Notes: generated by a model from the letters alone, not told the origin. A stretch of 64,000 nucleotides of DNA from Lelliottia sp. WAP21 (GCF_020532665.2 NZ_JAIWPG020000001.1:496001-560000); one strand, 5' to 3'; shown: positions 31,530 through 43,339, counted from the stretch's first letter. A program made the numbers and translations.

Positions 31530-33434
31530 TCAGGCCGCACTCTTTTTCTTTTTGAACGGTTTTTTCGTCGCGCCCGGGGCAACCATACCTCTGAACTGGC
31601 GAACCGGGGTGCTACGCGCCTGGTTGATCAGCTCATATAACGTGCCCACCAGCGGCTGCATAAAATCCTGATAGCGGGACTGTTTCTCGCTGATCTTGGT
31701 CAGGATAGATTCCCAGTGCGCGGTCATGTCGGGGCGGGTCGCCATTTCAGGAAGAGAGTGCACCAGCGCCCTGCCCGGATCCGTTGAATGAATGTAGCGC
31801 CCTTTCTTGATTAAAAATCCGCGCTTAAACAGCAGTTCGATGATCCCGGCGCGGGTGGCTTCGGTGCCTAAACCATCCGTGGCACGCAGAATTTTTTTTA
31901 GCTCTTTATCCTGCACAAAGCGGGCGATACCGGTCATGGCAGAGAGCAGCGTGGCGTCGGTAAAGTGGCGCGGCGGCTGAGTTTGACGTTCAACCACCTC
32001 CCCTTTTTCGCACAACAGTTCATCGCCTTTGGCGACCACCGGCAGCGGCGTGCCATCGTTTTCCTCATCACGCTCTTTATTACCCAACAGCGTGCGCCAG
32101 CCTGCCTCAGCCAGGAAACGGGCTTTTGCAACAAACTTCGCTTTTGCAATTTCCAGCTCGATGACGCATTTGCGGAACATCGCATCGGGGCAGAACTGCA
32201 TTAAATACTGTCGGGCGACCAGCGAGTAGATCTTCGATTCATTCTCGGTCAGATTAACAGTGCTGCTGCGTGCCGTGGGGATGATGGCGTGGTGAGCATC
32301 GACTTTTTTATCGTCCCAGCAGCGGTTACGCATATCCGGGTTCACCGCCGGCTGCGGCAGCAGATCGCGGGTATGCACTGCTATCGCATTCAACACCGCA
32401 TGACGCCCGGCAAAATGCTCTTCCGGTAGATAGCGGCTGTCTGAACGCGGATAGGTAATCAGCTTGTGCGTTTCATAGAGTTTCTGACAAATATCGAGCA
32501 CGTTTTGCGCACTCATCCCAAAACGTTTGCCCGCTTCAATCTGCAGAGCGGAGAGCGAAAACGGCAGCGGAGCCGGTTCTGATTCCCGTTTATCGTTATA
32601 GCTGGTGACGATGGCGGGCTGGCCCGCAATGCGATTGACCACATGCTCGGCCAGCGGGCGGTGTAATAGCCGCCCTTCTTCATCCTGATAAGGTTCACAC
32701 GCCTCGCTCGGCTGCCAGACGGCAACAAAACGCTCCTCTTTTGGGGTGACGATGTGTGCCTTCACCTCAAAGAAATCTTTCGCCACAAAGTTTTCGATAT
32801 CTTCATCGCGACGCACGACCATCCCCAGCACGGGCGTTTGCACACGCCCGACGGACAGCACGCCCTGATACCCGGCATTGCGGCCCAGGATCGTATAGGC
32901 GCGAGTCATATTAATGCCGTACAGCCAGTCGGCGCGCGCCCGGGCCAGGGCGGAAACACACAGCGGGATAAATTCACTGTTTGCACGCAGGCGCGAAATA
33001 GCGCGTTCGACCGCCTGTGGGTTAAGATCGTTTATCAGGCAGCGTTGTACCTGCTGGCGTTTTTCAGGGGCAAGGTCAAGATAATCCAGCACCTCATCGA
33101 CCAGCAATTGCCCTTCCCTGTCCGGGTCACCCGCATGGACCACTTCTGACGCATCGTGAAGAAAACGCTTAATGACATTGAGCTGTTTCGTCACCGACGG
33201 GCGAGGCTGTAGCTTCCACTTCTCCGGCACGATGGGCAGATCGTTGAGGTTCCAGCGCGCATAGCGGCTGTCATAGACATCCGGCTGCGCCTGTTCAAGC
33301 AGGTGACCAATACACCATGTCACGACCTGACCGTTGCCGCACTCAATAAAGCCATCGCCTTTGCGATGCGGCTTTGGCAGCACATCGGCAATGGCACGCG
33401 CCAGGCTTGGCTTTTCCGCAATGAACAACCGCAT
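31530..33434 (-). CDS. topB: DNA topoisomerase III TopB
   Basis: Type IA topoisomerase that decatenates replication and recombination intermediates. The 634-residue protein has a Toprim domain ([37 protein letters not shown]) and the active-site Tyr in [17 protein letters not shown]. coli TopB is 653 residues; the basic C-terminal tail is shorter here (ends [11 protein letters not shown]). The start at 33434 lies 4 bases after the selD stop. Confidence 0.97.
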   Translation of the reverse strand: MRLFIAEKPSLARAIADVLPKPHRKGDGFIECGNGQVVTWCIGHLLEQAQPDVYDSRYARWNLNDLPIVPEKWKLQPRPSVTKQLNVIKRFLHDASEVVHAGDPDREGQLLVDEVLDYLDLAPEKRQQVQRCLINDLNPQAVERAISRLRANSEFIPLCVSALARARADWLYGINMTRAYTILGRNAGYQGVLSVGRVQTPVLGMVVRRDEDIENFVAKDFFEVKAHIVTPKEERFVAVWQPSEACEPYQDEEGRLLHRPLAEHVVNRIAGQPAIVTSYNDKRESEPAPLPFSLSALQIEAGKRFGMSAQNVLDICQKLYETHKLITYPRSDSRYLPEEHFAGRHAVLNAIAVHTRDLLPQPAVNPDMRNRCWDDKKVDAHHAIIPTARSSTVNLTENESKIYSLVARQYLMQFCPDAMFRKCVIELEIAKAKFVAKARFLAEAGWRTLLGNKERDEENDGTPLPVVAKGDELLCEKGEVVERQTQPPRHFTDATLLSAMTGIARFVQDKELKKILRATDGLGTEATRAGIIELLFKRGFLIKKGRYIHSTDPGRALVHSLPEMATRPDMTAHWESILTKISEKQSRYQDFMQPLVGTLYELINQARSTPVRQFRGMVAPGATKKPFKKKKSAA

Positions 33435-33438
33435 GAAA

Positions 33439-34482
33439 TTAACGAATCTCAATCATCGGACGTCCGCCGCGCGCGGTCACCAGCTCACCGATTGCGGTCA
33501 GCGTGATGCCAAACTCTGCCGCCGTGGCTTTCACCTCGGCTTCGGCTTCTGGCGTGACCGCCAGCAACAAGCCGCCGGAGGTTTGCGGATCGCACAGCAG
33601 ATCGCGCCATTCAGCAGGCATTTCGCCCATCAGATGACCGTAGCTGGCGAAGTTACGCTGGGTACCGCCAGGCACCGCGCCCTGGGCGATGTACTCTTCA
33701 ACGCCCGGCAGCTTCGGGATATCCTGGAACCGGATCTGCGCCTGAACGCCCGCGCCCTGACACACTTCGCTGAGATGGCCCAACAGACCGAAACCGGTCA
33801 CGTCGGTCATCGCCTTCACACCGTCGATATTGGCAAAGGCGGCGCCCGCAAGGTTCATCTGGCACATCACTTCCGTTGCCAGACCAATATGCTCGGGTTT
33901 GAGCAGCGATTTTTTCTCGGCGGTGGTTAACACGCCAATACCCAGCGGCTTGGTGAGGTATAGCTGACACCCGGCCTGGGCAGTGCTGTTGCGCTTGACG
34001 CGTTCGGTCGGCACGACGCCGGTTACCGCCAGCCCGAAGATCGGTTCAGGTGCGTCAATCGAGTGACCACCGGCCAGCGCAATACCCGCCTGCTGGCAGG
34101 CAAAGCGACCGCCTTCGATCACGTCACGGGCGATTTCCGGTGCCAGGGTATTGATTGGCCAGCCCAGAATAGCGATCGCCATGATCGGTTTGCCGCCCAT
34201 GGCAAAAATATCGCTAATGGCATTGGTGGCCGCAATACGTCCAAAATCGAAGGGATTATCAACGATCGGCATAAAGAAATCGGTGGTACTGATGACGCTG
34301 GTGCCATTCCCTAAATCATAAACTGCGGCATCGTCACGCGTTTCATTGCCGACAAGCAGGTTCGGGTCGACAAACTTCGCCTGTTCACTGTGCAGGATGG
34401 TTTCCAGCACTTTCGGCGAAATTTTACAACCGCAACCGGCTCCGTGGCTGTACTGCGTTAAACGAATAGTTTGCTCGCTCAT
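33439..34482 (-). CDS. selD: Selenophosphate synthetase SelD
   Basis: Makes selenophosphate from selenide and ATP for selenocysteine and selenouridine synthesis. The 347-residue length equals E. coli. The catalytic Cys17 (HGAGCGCKI) is a normal cysteine, not selenocysteine; the ATP-binding [13 protein letters not shown] stretch is present. The start at 34482 has AGGAG 6 bases upstream; the ATG at 34488 overlaps that site. Followed immediately by topB. Confidence 0.97.
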   Translation of the reverse strand: MSEQTIRLTQYSHGAGCGCKISPKVLETILHSEQAKFVDPNLLVGNETRDDAAVYDLGNGTSVISTTDFFMPIVDNPFDFGRIAATNAISDIFAMGGKPIMAIAILGWPINTLAPEIARDVIEGGRFACQQAGIALAGGHSIDAPEPIFGLAVTGVVPTERVKRNSTAQAGCQLYLTKPLGIGVLTTAEKKSLLKPEHIGLATEVMCQMNLAGAAFANIDGVKAMTDVTGFGLLGHLSEVCQGAGVQAQIRFQDIPKLPGVEEYIAQGAVPGGTQRNFASYGHLMGEMPAEWRDLLCDPQTSGGLLLAVTPEAEAEVKATAAEFGITLTAIGELVTARGGRPMIEIR

Positions 34483-34596
34483 GGACATCTCCTGTCATTG
34501 CTCTGGCGCTATGGTAGCGCTCATTCCCTAAAGAGGTAAGTATGACTGTCTGAATTCTGCGGCAGATGCTCAGAATCCAGACAGTTTAGCGTGAAA

Positions 34597-35148
34597 TCAG
34601 AAACGGCTGACGAAAGGAGACGTATCCGGCACGCTGATGGTGCTGGACGCTTTAAGCTGAGGCGTACCCAGATAGAGGAAACCGACGATTTTATCGTGCT
34701 CGCCGCAGGCAAATCCGTCGCGTAACGCGGCGCTGTTCGTCAGGGGACCGGTACGCCAGATGCCGTTGAACCCTTGCGCCACGGCGGCCATCTGCATCGC
34801 CATCACGGCACAGCCGGCGGACATCTCTTGTTCCCAGACCGGAACCTTATGTTCTGGCTGACATTTTGCGACGACGGCGATAATCATTGGCGCGCGGAAC
34901 GGACCACTACGCGCTTTCTCAATCCCCTTCTCGTCCTGGCCTGCCGCCACGGCGCCTTTTTCCAGCAAGGCACTGAAGCGTTCGCGTCCTTCGCCTTCAA
35001 TAACAAAGAAGTGCCACGGCTGTAAAGTGCCGTGATCCGGTGCGCGCATACCGGCGCGCAGAATGTTTTCCAGCTGCTCGCCAGCAGGCGCAGGTTCTGC
35101 CAGACGTGACGCGCTACGACGGTTAACAAGCAGTTCAAGTGCATCCAT
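34597..35148 (-). CDS. ydjA: Nitroreductase-family protein YdjA
   Basis: Small FMN-binding nitroreductase-family protein, 183 residues as in E. coli YdjA. Flavin-binding signs are [12 protein letters not shown] at the N-terminus, [17 protein letters not shown], and the C-terminal GFLYLGTP. The physiological substrate is unknown. It lies 114 bases upstream of selD on the same strand, as in E. coli. Confidence 0.94.
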   Translation of the reverse strand: MDALELLVNRRSASRLAEPAPAGEQLENILRAGMRAPDHGTLQPWHFFVIEGEGRERFSALLEKGAVAAGQDEKGIEKARSGPFRAPMIIAVVAKCQPEHKVPVWEQEMSAGCAVMAMQMAAVAQGFNGIWRTGPLTNSAALRDGFACGEHDKIVGFLYLGTPQLKASSTISVPDTSPFVSRF

Positions 35149-35313
35149 TAGTTAACTCCTGTCATCAAAATTATCTACAAAATTAACACGAGAGTAGACT
35201 TTGTTACAGCGTAGCGGGCGATTCCTGCTGACAAGTGGCGGTTGGGTCATTACGATATCCGCACATTGCCGCCCATCGTGGCGGAACCGTACTTATCTGG
35301 ACAGGGAGAATAC

Positions 35314-37170
35314 ATGCGAACCCTTTGGCGAATTTTTGCCGGATTCTTTAAATGGACGTGGCGACTGCTTAACTTTGTCCGCCAGCTGGTGATGAATATT
35401 TTCTTCATCGCCCTGATCCTGGTCTGTGCAGGTATCTGGATGCACATCAATAACGCCAGTCAGCCACAACATGCTGAGCGTGGCGCGCTGCTGTTGGATA
35501 TTACGGGCGTGATTGTGGACAAACCGTCCAGCAGCAATCGACTGGGCGTGATTGGTCGTCAGCTGTTCGGGTCAACCTCTGACCGTCTGCAGGAGAACTC
35601 CCTGTTTGATATTGTCGACGCCATCCGCCAGGCGAAGGATGACCGTAACATTACCGGTATCGTGCTCGACCTGAAGAATTTTGCCGGGGCCGATCAGCCC
35701 TCCATGCAATATATTGGCAAAGCGCTGCGTGAATTCCGCGACACCGGCAAGCCCGTTATCGCCGTCGGCGATAGCTACAGTCAGGGGCAATATTATCTGG
35801 CGAGTTTCGCCAATAAAATCTGGCTGTCACCGTACGGTACAGTCGATTTGCATGGGTTTGCCACCAACGGGCTGTACTACAAATCGCTGCTGGATAAGCT
35901 GAAAGTGACCACGCATGTTTTCCGCGTAGGCACCTATAAATCTGCCGTTGAGCCTTTCATTCGCGATGATATGTCCCCCGCCGCGCGTGAAGCGGACAGC
36001 CGCTGGATAGGCGAGCTGTGGAACAACTATCTCACCACCGTGGCGGCCAACCGTCAGATCACCCCTGAGCAGGTTTTCCCGGGTGCGCAGGCCCTGCTGC
36101 AAGGTCTGCAAAAAGCGGAAGGTGATACGGCGAAATATGCGCTGGATAACAAGCTGGTTGACGCACTCGGCTCAAGCGCGGATATCGAAAAAGCGCTGAC
36201 CAAACAGTTCGGCTGGAGCAAAGAAGAGAAAAATTACAGTGCGATCAGCATGTATGATTACACGCCGAAAAAACCGGACGAGAAAGGCGGCAGCATCGCC
36301 GTGGTCTTCGCCAATGGTGCGATCATGGACGGTGAAGAAACGCCAGGCAACGTCGGCGGGGATACCACCGCATCGCAAATTCGCGATGCCCGACTGGATC
36401 CGAAAGTGAAAGCCATTGTCCTGCGCGTTAACAGCCCGGGCGGCAGCGTAAGTGCCTCTGAGGTGATCCGCGCTGAACTGGCGGCGGCACGCGCGGCGGG
36501 TAAACCGGTGGTGGTGTCGATGGGCGGCATGGCTGCCTCAGGCGGTTACTGGATCTCGACCCCGGCGAACTACATTGTTGCCAACCCCAGCACGCTGACA
36601 GGCTCTATCGGCATCTTCGGGGTGATTAACACCGTGGAAAACAGCCTGGATTATCTGGGCGTGCATACGGATGGCGTGGCCACCTCGCCACTGGCTGACG
36701 TGGCCGTCACCAAATCCTTACCGCCGGAAGTGGCGCAGATGATGCAGTTGAGCATCGAAAATGGCTATAAACGCTTTATCGGTCTCGTTGCCGCATCGCG
36801 TAAGTCAACGCCTGAGCAGGTCGATAAGATTGCCCAGGGCCATGTCTGGACAGGCCAGGATGCGAAGAGCAACGGCCTGGTAGACAGCCTGGGTGATTTC
36901 GATGACGCCGTGGCAAAAGCCGCCGACCTGGCAAAACTGAAACAGTGGCATGTGGAATATTACCAGGATGAACCGACGTTCTTTGACCGGATGATGAACA
37001 GCATGTCCGGTACGGTGAGTGCTGCGCTGCCAGACGCCCTTCAGGCCTGGCTGCCTGCACCGGTTGCCTCAGCGGCCAACGTCGTGAAGGCTGAAAGCGA
37101 TAAACTGGCGGCCTTCAACGATCCGCAAAACCGTTACGCATTTTGTCTGACCTGCGCTAACGTTCGTTAA
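35314..37170 (+). CDS. sppA: Protease IV (signal peptide peptidase) SppA
   Basis: Inner-membrane serine protease that degrades cleaved signal peptides. The 618-residue length equals E. coli, with an N-terminal membrane anchor (about residues 20-45) and two fused S49 domains. Catalytic residues are Lys in [12 protein letters not shown] (first half) and Ser in [14 protein letters not shown] (second half). The frame is open from 35242, but AGGGAG precedes the ATG at 35314 and the E. coli N-terminus begins there. Confidence 0.97.
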   Translation: MRTLWRIFAGFFKWTWRLLNFVRQLVMNIFFIALILVCAGIWMHINNASQPQHAERGALLLDITGVIVDKPSSSNRLGVIGRQLFGSTSDRLQENSLFDIVDAIRQAKDDRNITGIVLDLKNFAGADQPSMQYIGKALREFRDTGKPVIAVGDSYSQGQYYLASFANKIWLSPYGTVDLHGFATNGLYYKSLLDKLKVTTHVFRVGTYKSAVEPFIRDDMSPAAREADSRWIGELWNNYLTTVAANRQITPEQVFPGAQALLQGLQKAEGDTAKYALDNKLVDALGSSADIEKALTKQFGWSKEEKNYSAISMYDYTPKKPDEKGGSIAVVFANGAIMDGEETPGNVGGDTTASQIRDARLDPKVKAIVLRVNSPGGSVSASEVIRAELAAARAAGKPVVVSMGGMAASGGYWISTPANYIVANPSTLTGSIGIFGVINTVENSLDYLGVHTDGVATSPLADVAVTKSLPPEVAQMMQLSIENGYKRFIGLVAASRKSTPEQVDKIAQGHVWTGQDAKSNGLVDSLGDFDDAVAKAADLAKLKQWHVEYYQDEPTFFDRMMNSMSGTVSAALPDALQAWLPAPVASAANVVKAESDKLAAFNDPQNRYAFCLTCANVR

Positions 37171-37176
37171 TCCCCG

Positions 37177-37204
37177 TCCCCTCTTCCACGAAGAGGGGAT
37201 TTTT
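37177..37204 (+). terminator. Terminator of sppA
   Basis: TCCCCTCTT/AAGAGGGGA 9-bp stem, 5-base loop, then TTTTT. Confidence 0.9.
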
Positions 37205-37229
37205 CTTTGAAGCACAAGAACACACAACC

Positions 37230-38246
37230 ATGCAGAAGAAATCAATTTATGTGGCGTATACCGGCGGTACCATCGGTATGCAACGCTCAGAAAATGGCTA
37301 CATCCCGGTTTCCGGTCACCTGCAACGCCAGCTTGCGCTGATGCCGGAATTTCATCGCCAGGAGATGCCTGACTTCACCATCCATGAATACACCCCGCTG
37401 ATGGATTCTTCGGATATGACGCCGGAAGACTGGCAGCATATCGCCGACGATATCAAAGCCCATTATGACGAGTATGATGGCTTCGTGATCCTGCACGGCA
37501 CCGACACCATGGCGTTCACCGCCTCGGCGCTCTCGTTCATGCTGGAAAATCTGAGTAAACCCGTGATTGTGACCGGCTCGCAAATCCCGCTGGCGGAGTT
37601 GCGTTCTGACGGACAAACCAATCTGCTTAACTCGCTGTATGTGGCGGCCAACTACCCGATTAACGAAGTGACGTTGTTCTTTAACAACACGCTCTTCCGG
37701 GGGAACCGCACCACTAAAGCACACGCGGACGGCTTTAATGCTTTCGCCTCGCCAAACCTACAGCCGCTGCTGGAAGCCGGTATCCATATTCGTCGTCTGG
37801 GCACCCCACCGGCCCCCCACACGGTGGGCGAGCTGATTGTGCATCCCATTACGCCGCAGCCTATTGGCGTGGTGACGATCTACCCTGGTATCTCTGCTGA
37901 TGTGGTGAGCAACTTCCTGCGCCAGCCGGTAAAAGCGCTGATTCTGCGCTCCTATGGCGTAGGCAATGCGCCGCAGAATGGCGCCTTCCTGAAAGAGCTG
38001 CAGGAAGCCAGCGATCGCGGGATCGTGGTGGTTAACCTGACGCAGTGCATGTCCGGCAAGGTCAATATGGGCGGATATGCCACCGGCAATGCGCTGGCAC
38101 ACGCGGGAGTCATCAGCGGCTTTGATATGACGGTGGAGGCGACGCTGACTAAACTTCATTACTTGCTGAGTCAGGATCTGGATATTCAGTCTATTCGTCT
38201 CGCCATGATGCAAAACCTGCGCGGCGAACTGACGCCCGATGAATAA
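37230..38246 (+). CDS. ansA: Cytoplasmic L-asparaginase I AnsA
   Basis: Hydrolyses asparagine to aspartate and ammonia. The 338-residue length equals E. coli AnsA. The two catalytic threonine motifs are AYTGGTIGM (near residue 14) and ILHGTDTMAFTASAL (near residue 91). No signal peptide is present, which separates it from periplasmic AnsB. pncA follows 9 bases later, so the two are probably co-transcribed. Confidence 0.97.
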   Translation: MQKKSIYVAYTGGTIGMQRSENGYIPVSGHLQRQLALMPEFHRQEMPDFTIHEYTPLMDSSDMTPEDWQHIADDIKAHYDEYDGFVILHGTDTMAFTASALSFMLENLSKPVIVTGSQIPLAELRSDGQTNLLNSLYVAANYPINEVTLFFNNTLFRGNRTTKAHADGFNAFASPNLQPLLEAGIHIRRLGTPPAPHTVGELIVHPITPQPIGVVTIYPGISADVVSNFLRQPVKALILRSYGVGNAPQNGAFLKELQEASDRGIVVVNLTQCMSGKVNMGGYATGNALAHAGVISGFDMTVEATLTKLHYLLSQDLDIQSIRLAMMQNLRGELTPDE

Positions 38247-38255
38247 GGAGTCGCT

Positions 38256-38897
38256 ATGAGCCAACGTGCTTTGTTATTGGTTGATTTACAGAATGATTTC
38301 TGTGCCGGCGGTGCGCTGGCCGTTGCGGAAGGTGACAGCACGATTGATGTTGCAAATGCGCTGATTGCCTGGTGCAAAGCCCGTGGCGACGCGGTGGTTG
38401 CAAGCCAGGACTGGCACCCGGCGAACCACGGTAGCTTTGCCAGTCAGCATCAGGTTGAGCCCTTCACGCAGGGAGAACTTAACGGGCTGGCGCAAACCTT
38501 CTGGCCCGATCACTGCGTGCAACACACAGAGGGGGCTGAACTGCACCCGCTGTTGAATCAAAAAGCGATCGACGCGGTATTTCATAAAGGTGAAAATGCC
38601 GGTATCGACAGCTACAGTGCGTTTTTTGATAACGGGCACCGGCAAAAAACGGCGCTGGATGACTGGCTACGCCATCACGAAATTAACGAACTGATTGTCA
38701 TGGGGCTGGCCACGGACTATTGCGTTAAGTTTACCGTGCTGGACGCATTGCAGCTGGGGTATACCGTCAATGTCATCACTGACGGATGCCGTGGCGTGAA
38801 TATCCAGGCTCAGGACAGCACGCACGCTTTTATGGAGATGTCGGTTGCTGGCGCCACGCTCTTTACGCTGGCCGACTGGCAGGAGACGCAGGCGTAA
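38256..38897 (+). CDS. pncA: Nicotinamidase PncA
   Basis: Deamidates nicotinamide to nicotinate for NAD salvage. The 213-residue isochorismatase-fold protein has catalytic Asp in LLVDLQNDFCAGGAL and Cys in MGLATDYCVKFTVLD, with metal ligands in SQDWHPANHGSF. Second gene of the ansA-pncA unit. Confidence 0.96.
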   Translation: MSQRALLLVDLQNDFCAGGALAVAEGDSTIDVANALIAWCKARGDAVVASQDWHPANHGSFASQHQVEPFTQGELNGLAQTFWPDHCVQHTEGAELHPLLNQKAIDAVFHKGENAGIDSYSAFFDNGHRQKTALDDWLRHHEINELIVMGLATDYCVKFTVLDALQLGYTVNVITDGCRGVNIQAQDSTHAFMEMSVAGATLFTLADWQETQA

Positions 38898-38936
38898 ACT
38901 CACCCTCTGTTTAATCAGGCAAAAGAGAACACTTTA

Positions 38937-39281
38937 ATGGCTTTTATCCCTAAAAATTACGCCCGTCTGGAAGTGGGCTACCGTGAAAAGGCACTCAAGC
39001 TTTTCCCCTGGGTTTGCGGACGTTGCTCACGTGAGTTTGTCTACTCGAATCTGCGTGAACTGACCGTGCATCATATCGATCACGATCACTCTAATAACCC
39101 GGAAGATGGCAGTAACTGGGAGATGTTGTGCCTGTTTTGCCACGATCATGAACACTCTAAGTACACCGAAGCGGATCAGTATGGTTCAACCGTGGTGGCA
39201 GGTGAAGATGCGCAACAGAGCGTTGGCGAAGCCAAATACAATCCGTTCGCCAATCTGAAAGCGATGATCGACAAGAAATGA
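38937..39281 (+). CDS. yajD: HNH nuclease-family protein YajD
   Basis: A 114-residue protein with a zinc-bound HNH domain: CGRCS and CLFCHDHEH provide the cysteine pairs, and TVHHIDHDHSNNPEDGSNW the HNH core. Near-identical to E. coli YajD, whose role is not established. In E. coli yajD lies elsewhere (near tsx); here it follows pncA where E. coli has the ydjE-ydjL block. Confidence 0.93.
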   Translation: MAFIPKNYARLEVGYREKALKLFPWVCGRCSREFVYSNLRELTVHHIDHDHSNNPEDGSNWEMLCLFCHDHEHSKYTEADQYGSTVVAGEDAQQSVGEAKYNPFANLKAMIDKK

Positions 39282-39288
39282 TCCAGTC

Positions 39289-39320
39289 CCTTCCTTGCTG
39301 ACGCACGTCAGCAAGGAAGG
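39289..39320. terminator. Perfect 15-bp inverted repeat between yajD and yeaC
   Basis: Arms 39289-39303 and 39306-39320 are perfectly complementary with only two bases between them. It separates two convergent genes and has no T-run. It may act as a shared transcription stop or as an mRNA-end stabiliser. Confidence 0.5.
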
Positions 39321-39332
39321 ATACCGCCAAAC

Positions 39333-39608
39333 TCAGGACTTAAACGTGGCAATAGGCTTAGGCGTAATGCCAAAATCTTCTTTCAACTCACGCTTGCTCT
39401 TCATCACCATCTGACCCTGAGTGTCGATAGTCATGTGCTGTGCGTCTGTATTGTGACGCGCCTGCCAGAGCATCACCAGCTGTAAGCTGTTCTCTTTTTG
39501 CTCCGCCGTCAGCGCCACGCCATCCGGCCATTTTCCCAGCTCAACGGCGGTGACCAGTCTCTGGTAAACCTCCGGCGTCATGCTGTTCATCATCTCGTCA
39601 ATATTCAT
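39333..39608 (-). CDS. yeaC: Conserved protein YeaC (DUF1315)
   Basis: A 91-residue cytoplasmic protein of unknown function, with the conserved MTPEVYQRLVTAVELGKWPDG segment and a C-terminus rich in Lys and Pro. Close to E. coli YeaC (90 residues). It follows msrB by 41 bases on the same strand and probably shares its transcript. Confidence 0.94.
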   Translation of the reverse strand: MNIDEMMNSMTPEVYQRLVTAVELGKWPDGVALTAEQKENSLQLVMLWQARHNTDAQHMTIDTQGQMVMKSKRELKEDFGITPKPIATFKS

Positions 39609-39649
39609 GATGCGTCCCTTTCAAAGGAATAATTTGCTGAATCGATTTT

Positions 39650-40063
39650 TCAACCTTTGGTCTGGTCGCCATTTTCATCATCGGAGAAGCTCATTGACGC
39701 CGAGTTGACGCAAAAACGCTCACCGGTAGGCTGTGGCCCGTCCGGGAAGACATGCCCCAGGTGTGCGTCACACTGACCACAGCGTATTTCGGTACGCTGC
39801 ATACCATGTGTGGTATCACTCAGATAGCGGATGGCCTCGTCGCTTACCGGCTCGTAAAAGCTGGGCCAGCCGCAGCCAGAATCGTACTTAGTCTGGGAGT
39901 GAAACAGCGGCGCATCGCAGATCAGGCAGTGGTAGACACCTTCACGCTTATTGTGCAGCAAACGCCCGGTGAATGGGGGTTCCGTGCCGTGATTCTGCGT
40001 CACGTAGAACTGCATTTCAGTCAGATCTTTTTTCAAGTCTTCAGGGTTTCGTTGATTCGACAT
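39650..40063 (-). CDS. msrB: Methionine-R-sulfoxide reductase MsrB
   Basis: Repairs the R form of methionine sulfoxide. The 137-residue protein has two zinc-binding pairs (CLICDAP and [10 protein letters not shown]), the substrate motif [11 protein letters not shown] and catalytic Cys in [12 protein letters not shown] start at 40063, which matches the E. coli N-terminus; a GTG at 40093 would add ten residues. Divergent from gapA. Confidence 0.95.
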   Translation of the reverse strand: MSNQRNPEDLKKDLTEMQFYVTQNHGTEPPFTGRLLHNKREGVYHCLICDAPLFHSQTKYDSGCGWPSFYEPVSDEAIRYLSDTTHGMQRTEIRCGQCDAHLGHVFPDGPQPTGERFCVNSASMSFSDDENGDQTKG

Positions 40064-40178
40064 ATGCTCACATCTCGCTGTAGAAACAGACACCTTTCAA
40101 CGCGAATTCTAACAAAACATTAACAGTGAAGCCTGAACTTTTGTTCTAAACTTATGCGTTGCGGTGTAGCAGTCGGGC

Positions 40179-40200
40179 AATTGTGATCTGTTTCACATTT
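40179..40200. promoter_or_regulatory. CRP site in the msrB-gapA intergenic region
   Basis: AATTGTGATCTGTTTCACATTT contains a perfect TGTGA-N6-TCACA core. It lies about 155 bases upstream of the gapA -35. cAMP-CRP control of gapA is known in E. coli. The site could also affect msrB. Confidence 0.85.
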
Positions 40201-40332
40201 TTATCCTGCTGCCCCTTTAAAATTCGGCGCGCAGCCCCCATGTGGTTGCTAGCTCAAAGGGAAAGTGAGGCGGTCAGTCGCACAAGGTTTATGCGCAGGA
40301 TTGATTTGTCGCAATGATTGACACGATTCCGC

Positions 40333-40360
40333 TTGACGCTGCGTAAGGTTTTTGTAATTT
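40333..40360 (+). promoter_or_regulatory. Main sigma-70 promoter of gapA
   Basis: TTGACG (40333-40338), 16-base spacer, TAATTT (40355-40360). The -35 element and its surroundings match the E. coli gapA P1 region. The whole 340-base gap 40064-40403 is regulatory; no other gene is seen in it. Confidence 0.75.
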
Positions 40361-40391
40361 TACAGGCAACCTTTTATTCACTAACAAATAG

Positions 40392-41399
<1,008 letters not shown>

Positions 41400-41424
41400 G
41401 TGAGATGAGAGACTGATCCAAAAA

Positions 41425-41446
41425 GGCGACCTCGGTCGCCTTTTTT
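41425..41446 (+). terminator. Terminator of gapA
   Basis: GGCGAC/GTCGCC stem, 4-base loop, then TTTTTT. Confidence 0.93.
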
Positions 41447-41473
41447 ATTGCCTTAAAGACAGAGGATTGCGTA

Positions 41474-42358
41474 ATGATTAAAAAAATTTTTGCACTTCCG
41501 GTAGTCGAACAGCTTACCCCTGTGCTCTCGCTTCGTAAGATTGATGACGCTGACGTTATCGTGGTCGATCACCCACGCGTTAAAGCGTCCGTGGCGCTCA
41601 ATGGCGCTCACCTGCTCTCCTGGAAGCCAGAAGGCGAAGAAGAAGGTTTGTGGTTGAGCAATGCAACGTCCTTCAGGAAAGGCGCGGCAATCCGCGGTGG
41701 CGTGCCGATTTGCTGGCCATGGTTTGGCCCGGCAGCGCAGCAAGGCTTACCGGCTCACGGTTTTGCCCGTAACCAGCAGTGGACGCTGAAAGCACATAAC
41801 GAAGATGATAACGGCGTTGTCCTGACGTTCGAACTGCAATCCAACGAAGAAACGCGCGCGCTCTGGCCACATGATTTTACCCTGTATGCCCGTTTCAAAC
41901 TGGCGAAAACCTGTGAAATCGAACTGGAAGCCCACGGCGAATTTGAAACCACCTCTGCACTGCACACTTACTTCAACGTAGGGGATATTGGTGCAGTCAA
42001 AGTCAGCGGCCTGGGTGAGACCTTTATCGATAAAGTGGATAATGCGAAAGAGGGCAAACTTAGCGACGGCGTTCAGACCTTCCCGGATCGTACCGACCGC
42101 GTTTATTTACAGCCTGAAGCGTGCAGCGTGATCCACGACAGCGCAATGAATCGTGCCATTGACGTCGTGCATCATCACCACAGCAACGTGGTTGGCTGGA
42201 ACCCAGGTCCGGCGCTCTCTGTCAGCATGGCAGACGTTCCGGATGACGGGTATAAAACCTTTGTTTGCGTCGAAACTGCCTGTGTGACCACACCGCAAAC
42301 GGCCCGCGAAGAAAAACCTTCCCGACTGGGTCAGACCATCAGTATTGTTAAACGCTAA
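41474..42358 (+). CDS. yeaD: Glucose-6-phosphate 1-epimerase YeaD
   Basis: Interconverts the anomers of hexose 6-phosphates. The 294-residue galactose-mutarotase-fold protein has GGVPICWPWFG, the His of GLPAHGFARNQQW, and a catalytic Glu near the C-terminus (FVCVETACV). Same order after gapA as in E. coli. Confidence 0.96.
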   Translation: MIKKIFALPVVEQLTPVLSLRKIDDADVIVVDHPRVKASVALNGAHLLSWKPEGEEEGLWLSNATSFRKGAAIRGGVPICWPWFGPAAQQGLPAHGFARNQQWTLKAHNEDDNGVVLTFELQSNEETRALWPHDFTLYARFKLAKTCEIELEAHGEFETTSALHTYFNVGDIGAVKVSGLGETFIDKVDNAKEGKLSDGVQTFPDRTDRVYLQPEACSVIHDSAMNRAIDVVHHHHSNVVGWNPGPALSVSMADVPDDGYKTFVCVETACVTTPQTAREEKPSRLGQTISIVKR

Positions 42359-42365
42359 GTCTCCT

Positions 42366-42389
42366 CACCCTCTCCTCGTGGAGGGGGTG
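42366..42389. terminator. Hairpin between convergent yeaD and yeaE
   Basis: CACCCTCTCC/GGAGGGGGTG form a 10-bp stem with one G-U pair and a 4-base loop. No T-run follows, so termination strength is uncertain. Confidence 0.45.
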
Positions 42390-42396
42390 AAATGAT

Positions 42397-43251
42397 TCAG
42401 ACCACGTCGAGCGGGGTTTTACGCCCCGGCGCGGGAAAGGCCTTTTCCAGCTGAAGACAGTCGTCCGCGCTGAGTACTATCTTCAGTGCATCGGCATTCT
42501 GCTGCACATGTTCAACCGTTGCGGCTTTCGGAATAGCCATCACACCCTGATGGCTGATGACCCACGCAAGCAGGATCTGCGCCGCACTGGCGTTATGCTG
42601 TTGCGCAATCTGATTTACAACAGGATGGTTCATTAACCCCGTCCGTAAACGCCCCGCCTGGGCCAGTGGGCAGTACGCCATCACCGGCATCGCCTGCTGC
42701 TGACACCACGGGAGGAGCTGATATTCTATGCCGCGCGACGCCAGGTGATAAAGCACCTGATTCGTCGAACAGGCAGAACCGCCCTCCACACGCCAGAGCG
42801 ACTGCATATCGTCAAAATCCAGATTCGATACGCCCCAGTGGCCAATTTTGCCTTGCCGCTGTAGCGTCTCCATCAGTTCGACGGTCGCTTCGAGCGCAAT
42901 GTCACCGCGCCAGTGCAGAAGGTAGAGATCGATAAAATCGGTTCCAAGACGACGAAGACTGGCGTCACACGCCGCAACCCCTTTTTTCACGTCGGCGTTC
43001 CACGGGTAAACTTTTGATACCAGAAATACCCGGTCACGCTGGCCTTTAATCGCCTGCCCCACGATCTCTTCAGCGCCGCCGTCCGCATACATTTCAGCGG
43101 TATCAATCAGGGTCAATCCAAGATCAATGCCCTTTTGCAGGGCAGTCACTTCCTGTTGACGTAAATGGGCCTGCTCGCCCATATACCAGGTTCCTTGCCC
43201 GATTGCCGGGAGTGGAGCTTTGTCCGTAAAAGTCACCGTTTTTATGCTCAT
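42397..43251 (-). CDS. yeaE: Aldo-keto reductase YeaE (methylglyoxal reductase)
   Basis: NADPH-dependent aldo-keto reductase that in E. coli reduces methylglyoxal. The 284-residue TIM-barrel protein has catalytic Asp/Tyr in LIDTAEMYADGGAEEIVG, Lys in VFLVSKVYPWN and His in YLLHWRGDIAL. The start at 43251 follows GGAGGACAG; an upstream start at 43311 is unconserved. Confidence 0.94.
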   Translation of the reverse strand: MSIKTVTFTDKAPLPAIGQGTWYMGEQAHLRQQEVTALQKGIDLGLTLIDTAEMYADGGAEEIVGQAIKGQRDRVFLVSKVYPWNADVKKGVAACDASLRRLGTDFIDLYLLHWRGDIALEATVELMETLQRQGKIGHWGVSNLDFDDMQSLWRVEGGSACSTNQVLYHLASRGIEYQLLPWCQQQAMPVMAYCPLAQAGRLRTGLMNHPVVNQIAQQHNASAAQILLAWVISHQGVMAIPKAATVEHVQQNADALKIVLSADDCLQLEKAFPAPGRKTPLDVV

Positions 43252-43277
43252 CTGTCCTCCTGTTTTCTGCACCAGCC

Positions 43278-43305
43278 TAAAACAAACGGGGCGCAAGCGC
43301 CCCGT
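43278..43305 (-). terminator. Terminator of mipA
   Basis: On the minus strand ACGGGGCGC/GCGCCCCGT (2-base centre) is followed by TTGTTTT. It lies in the short yeaE upstream region. Confidence 0.8.
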
Positions 43306-43339
43306 TATCATGCACAGAATGCACTGTAAAAGTGCACAA

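Noticed and set aside
33439-34482. Possible selenocysteine codon in selD
   Set aside because: The catalytic position is an ordinary cysteine codon; no in-frame TGA is present.
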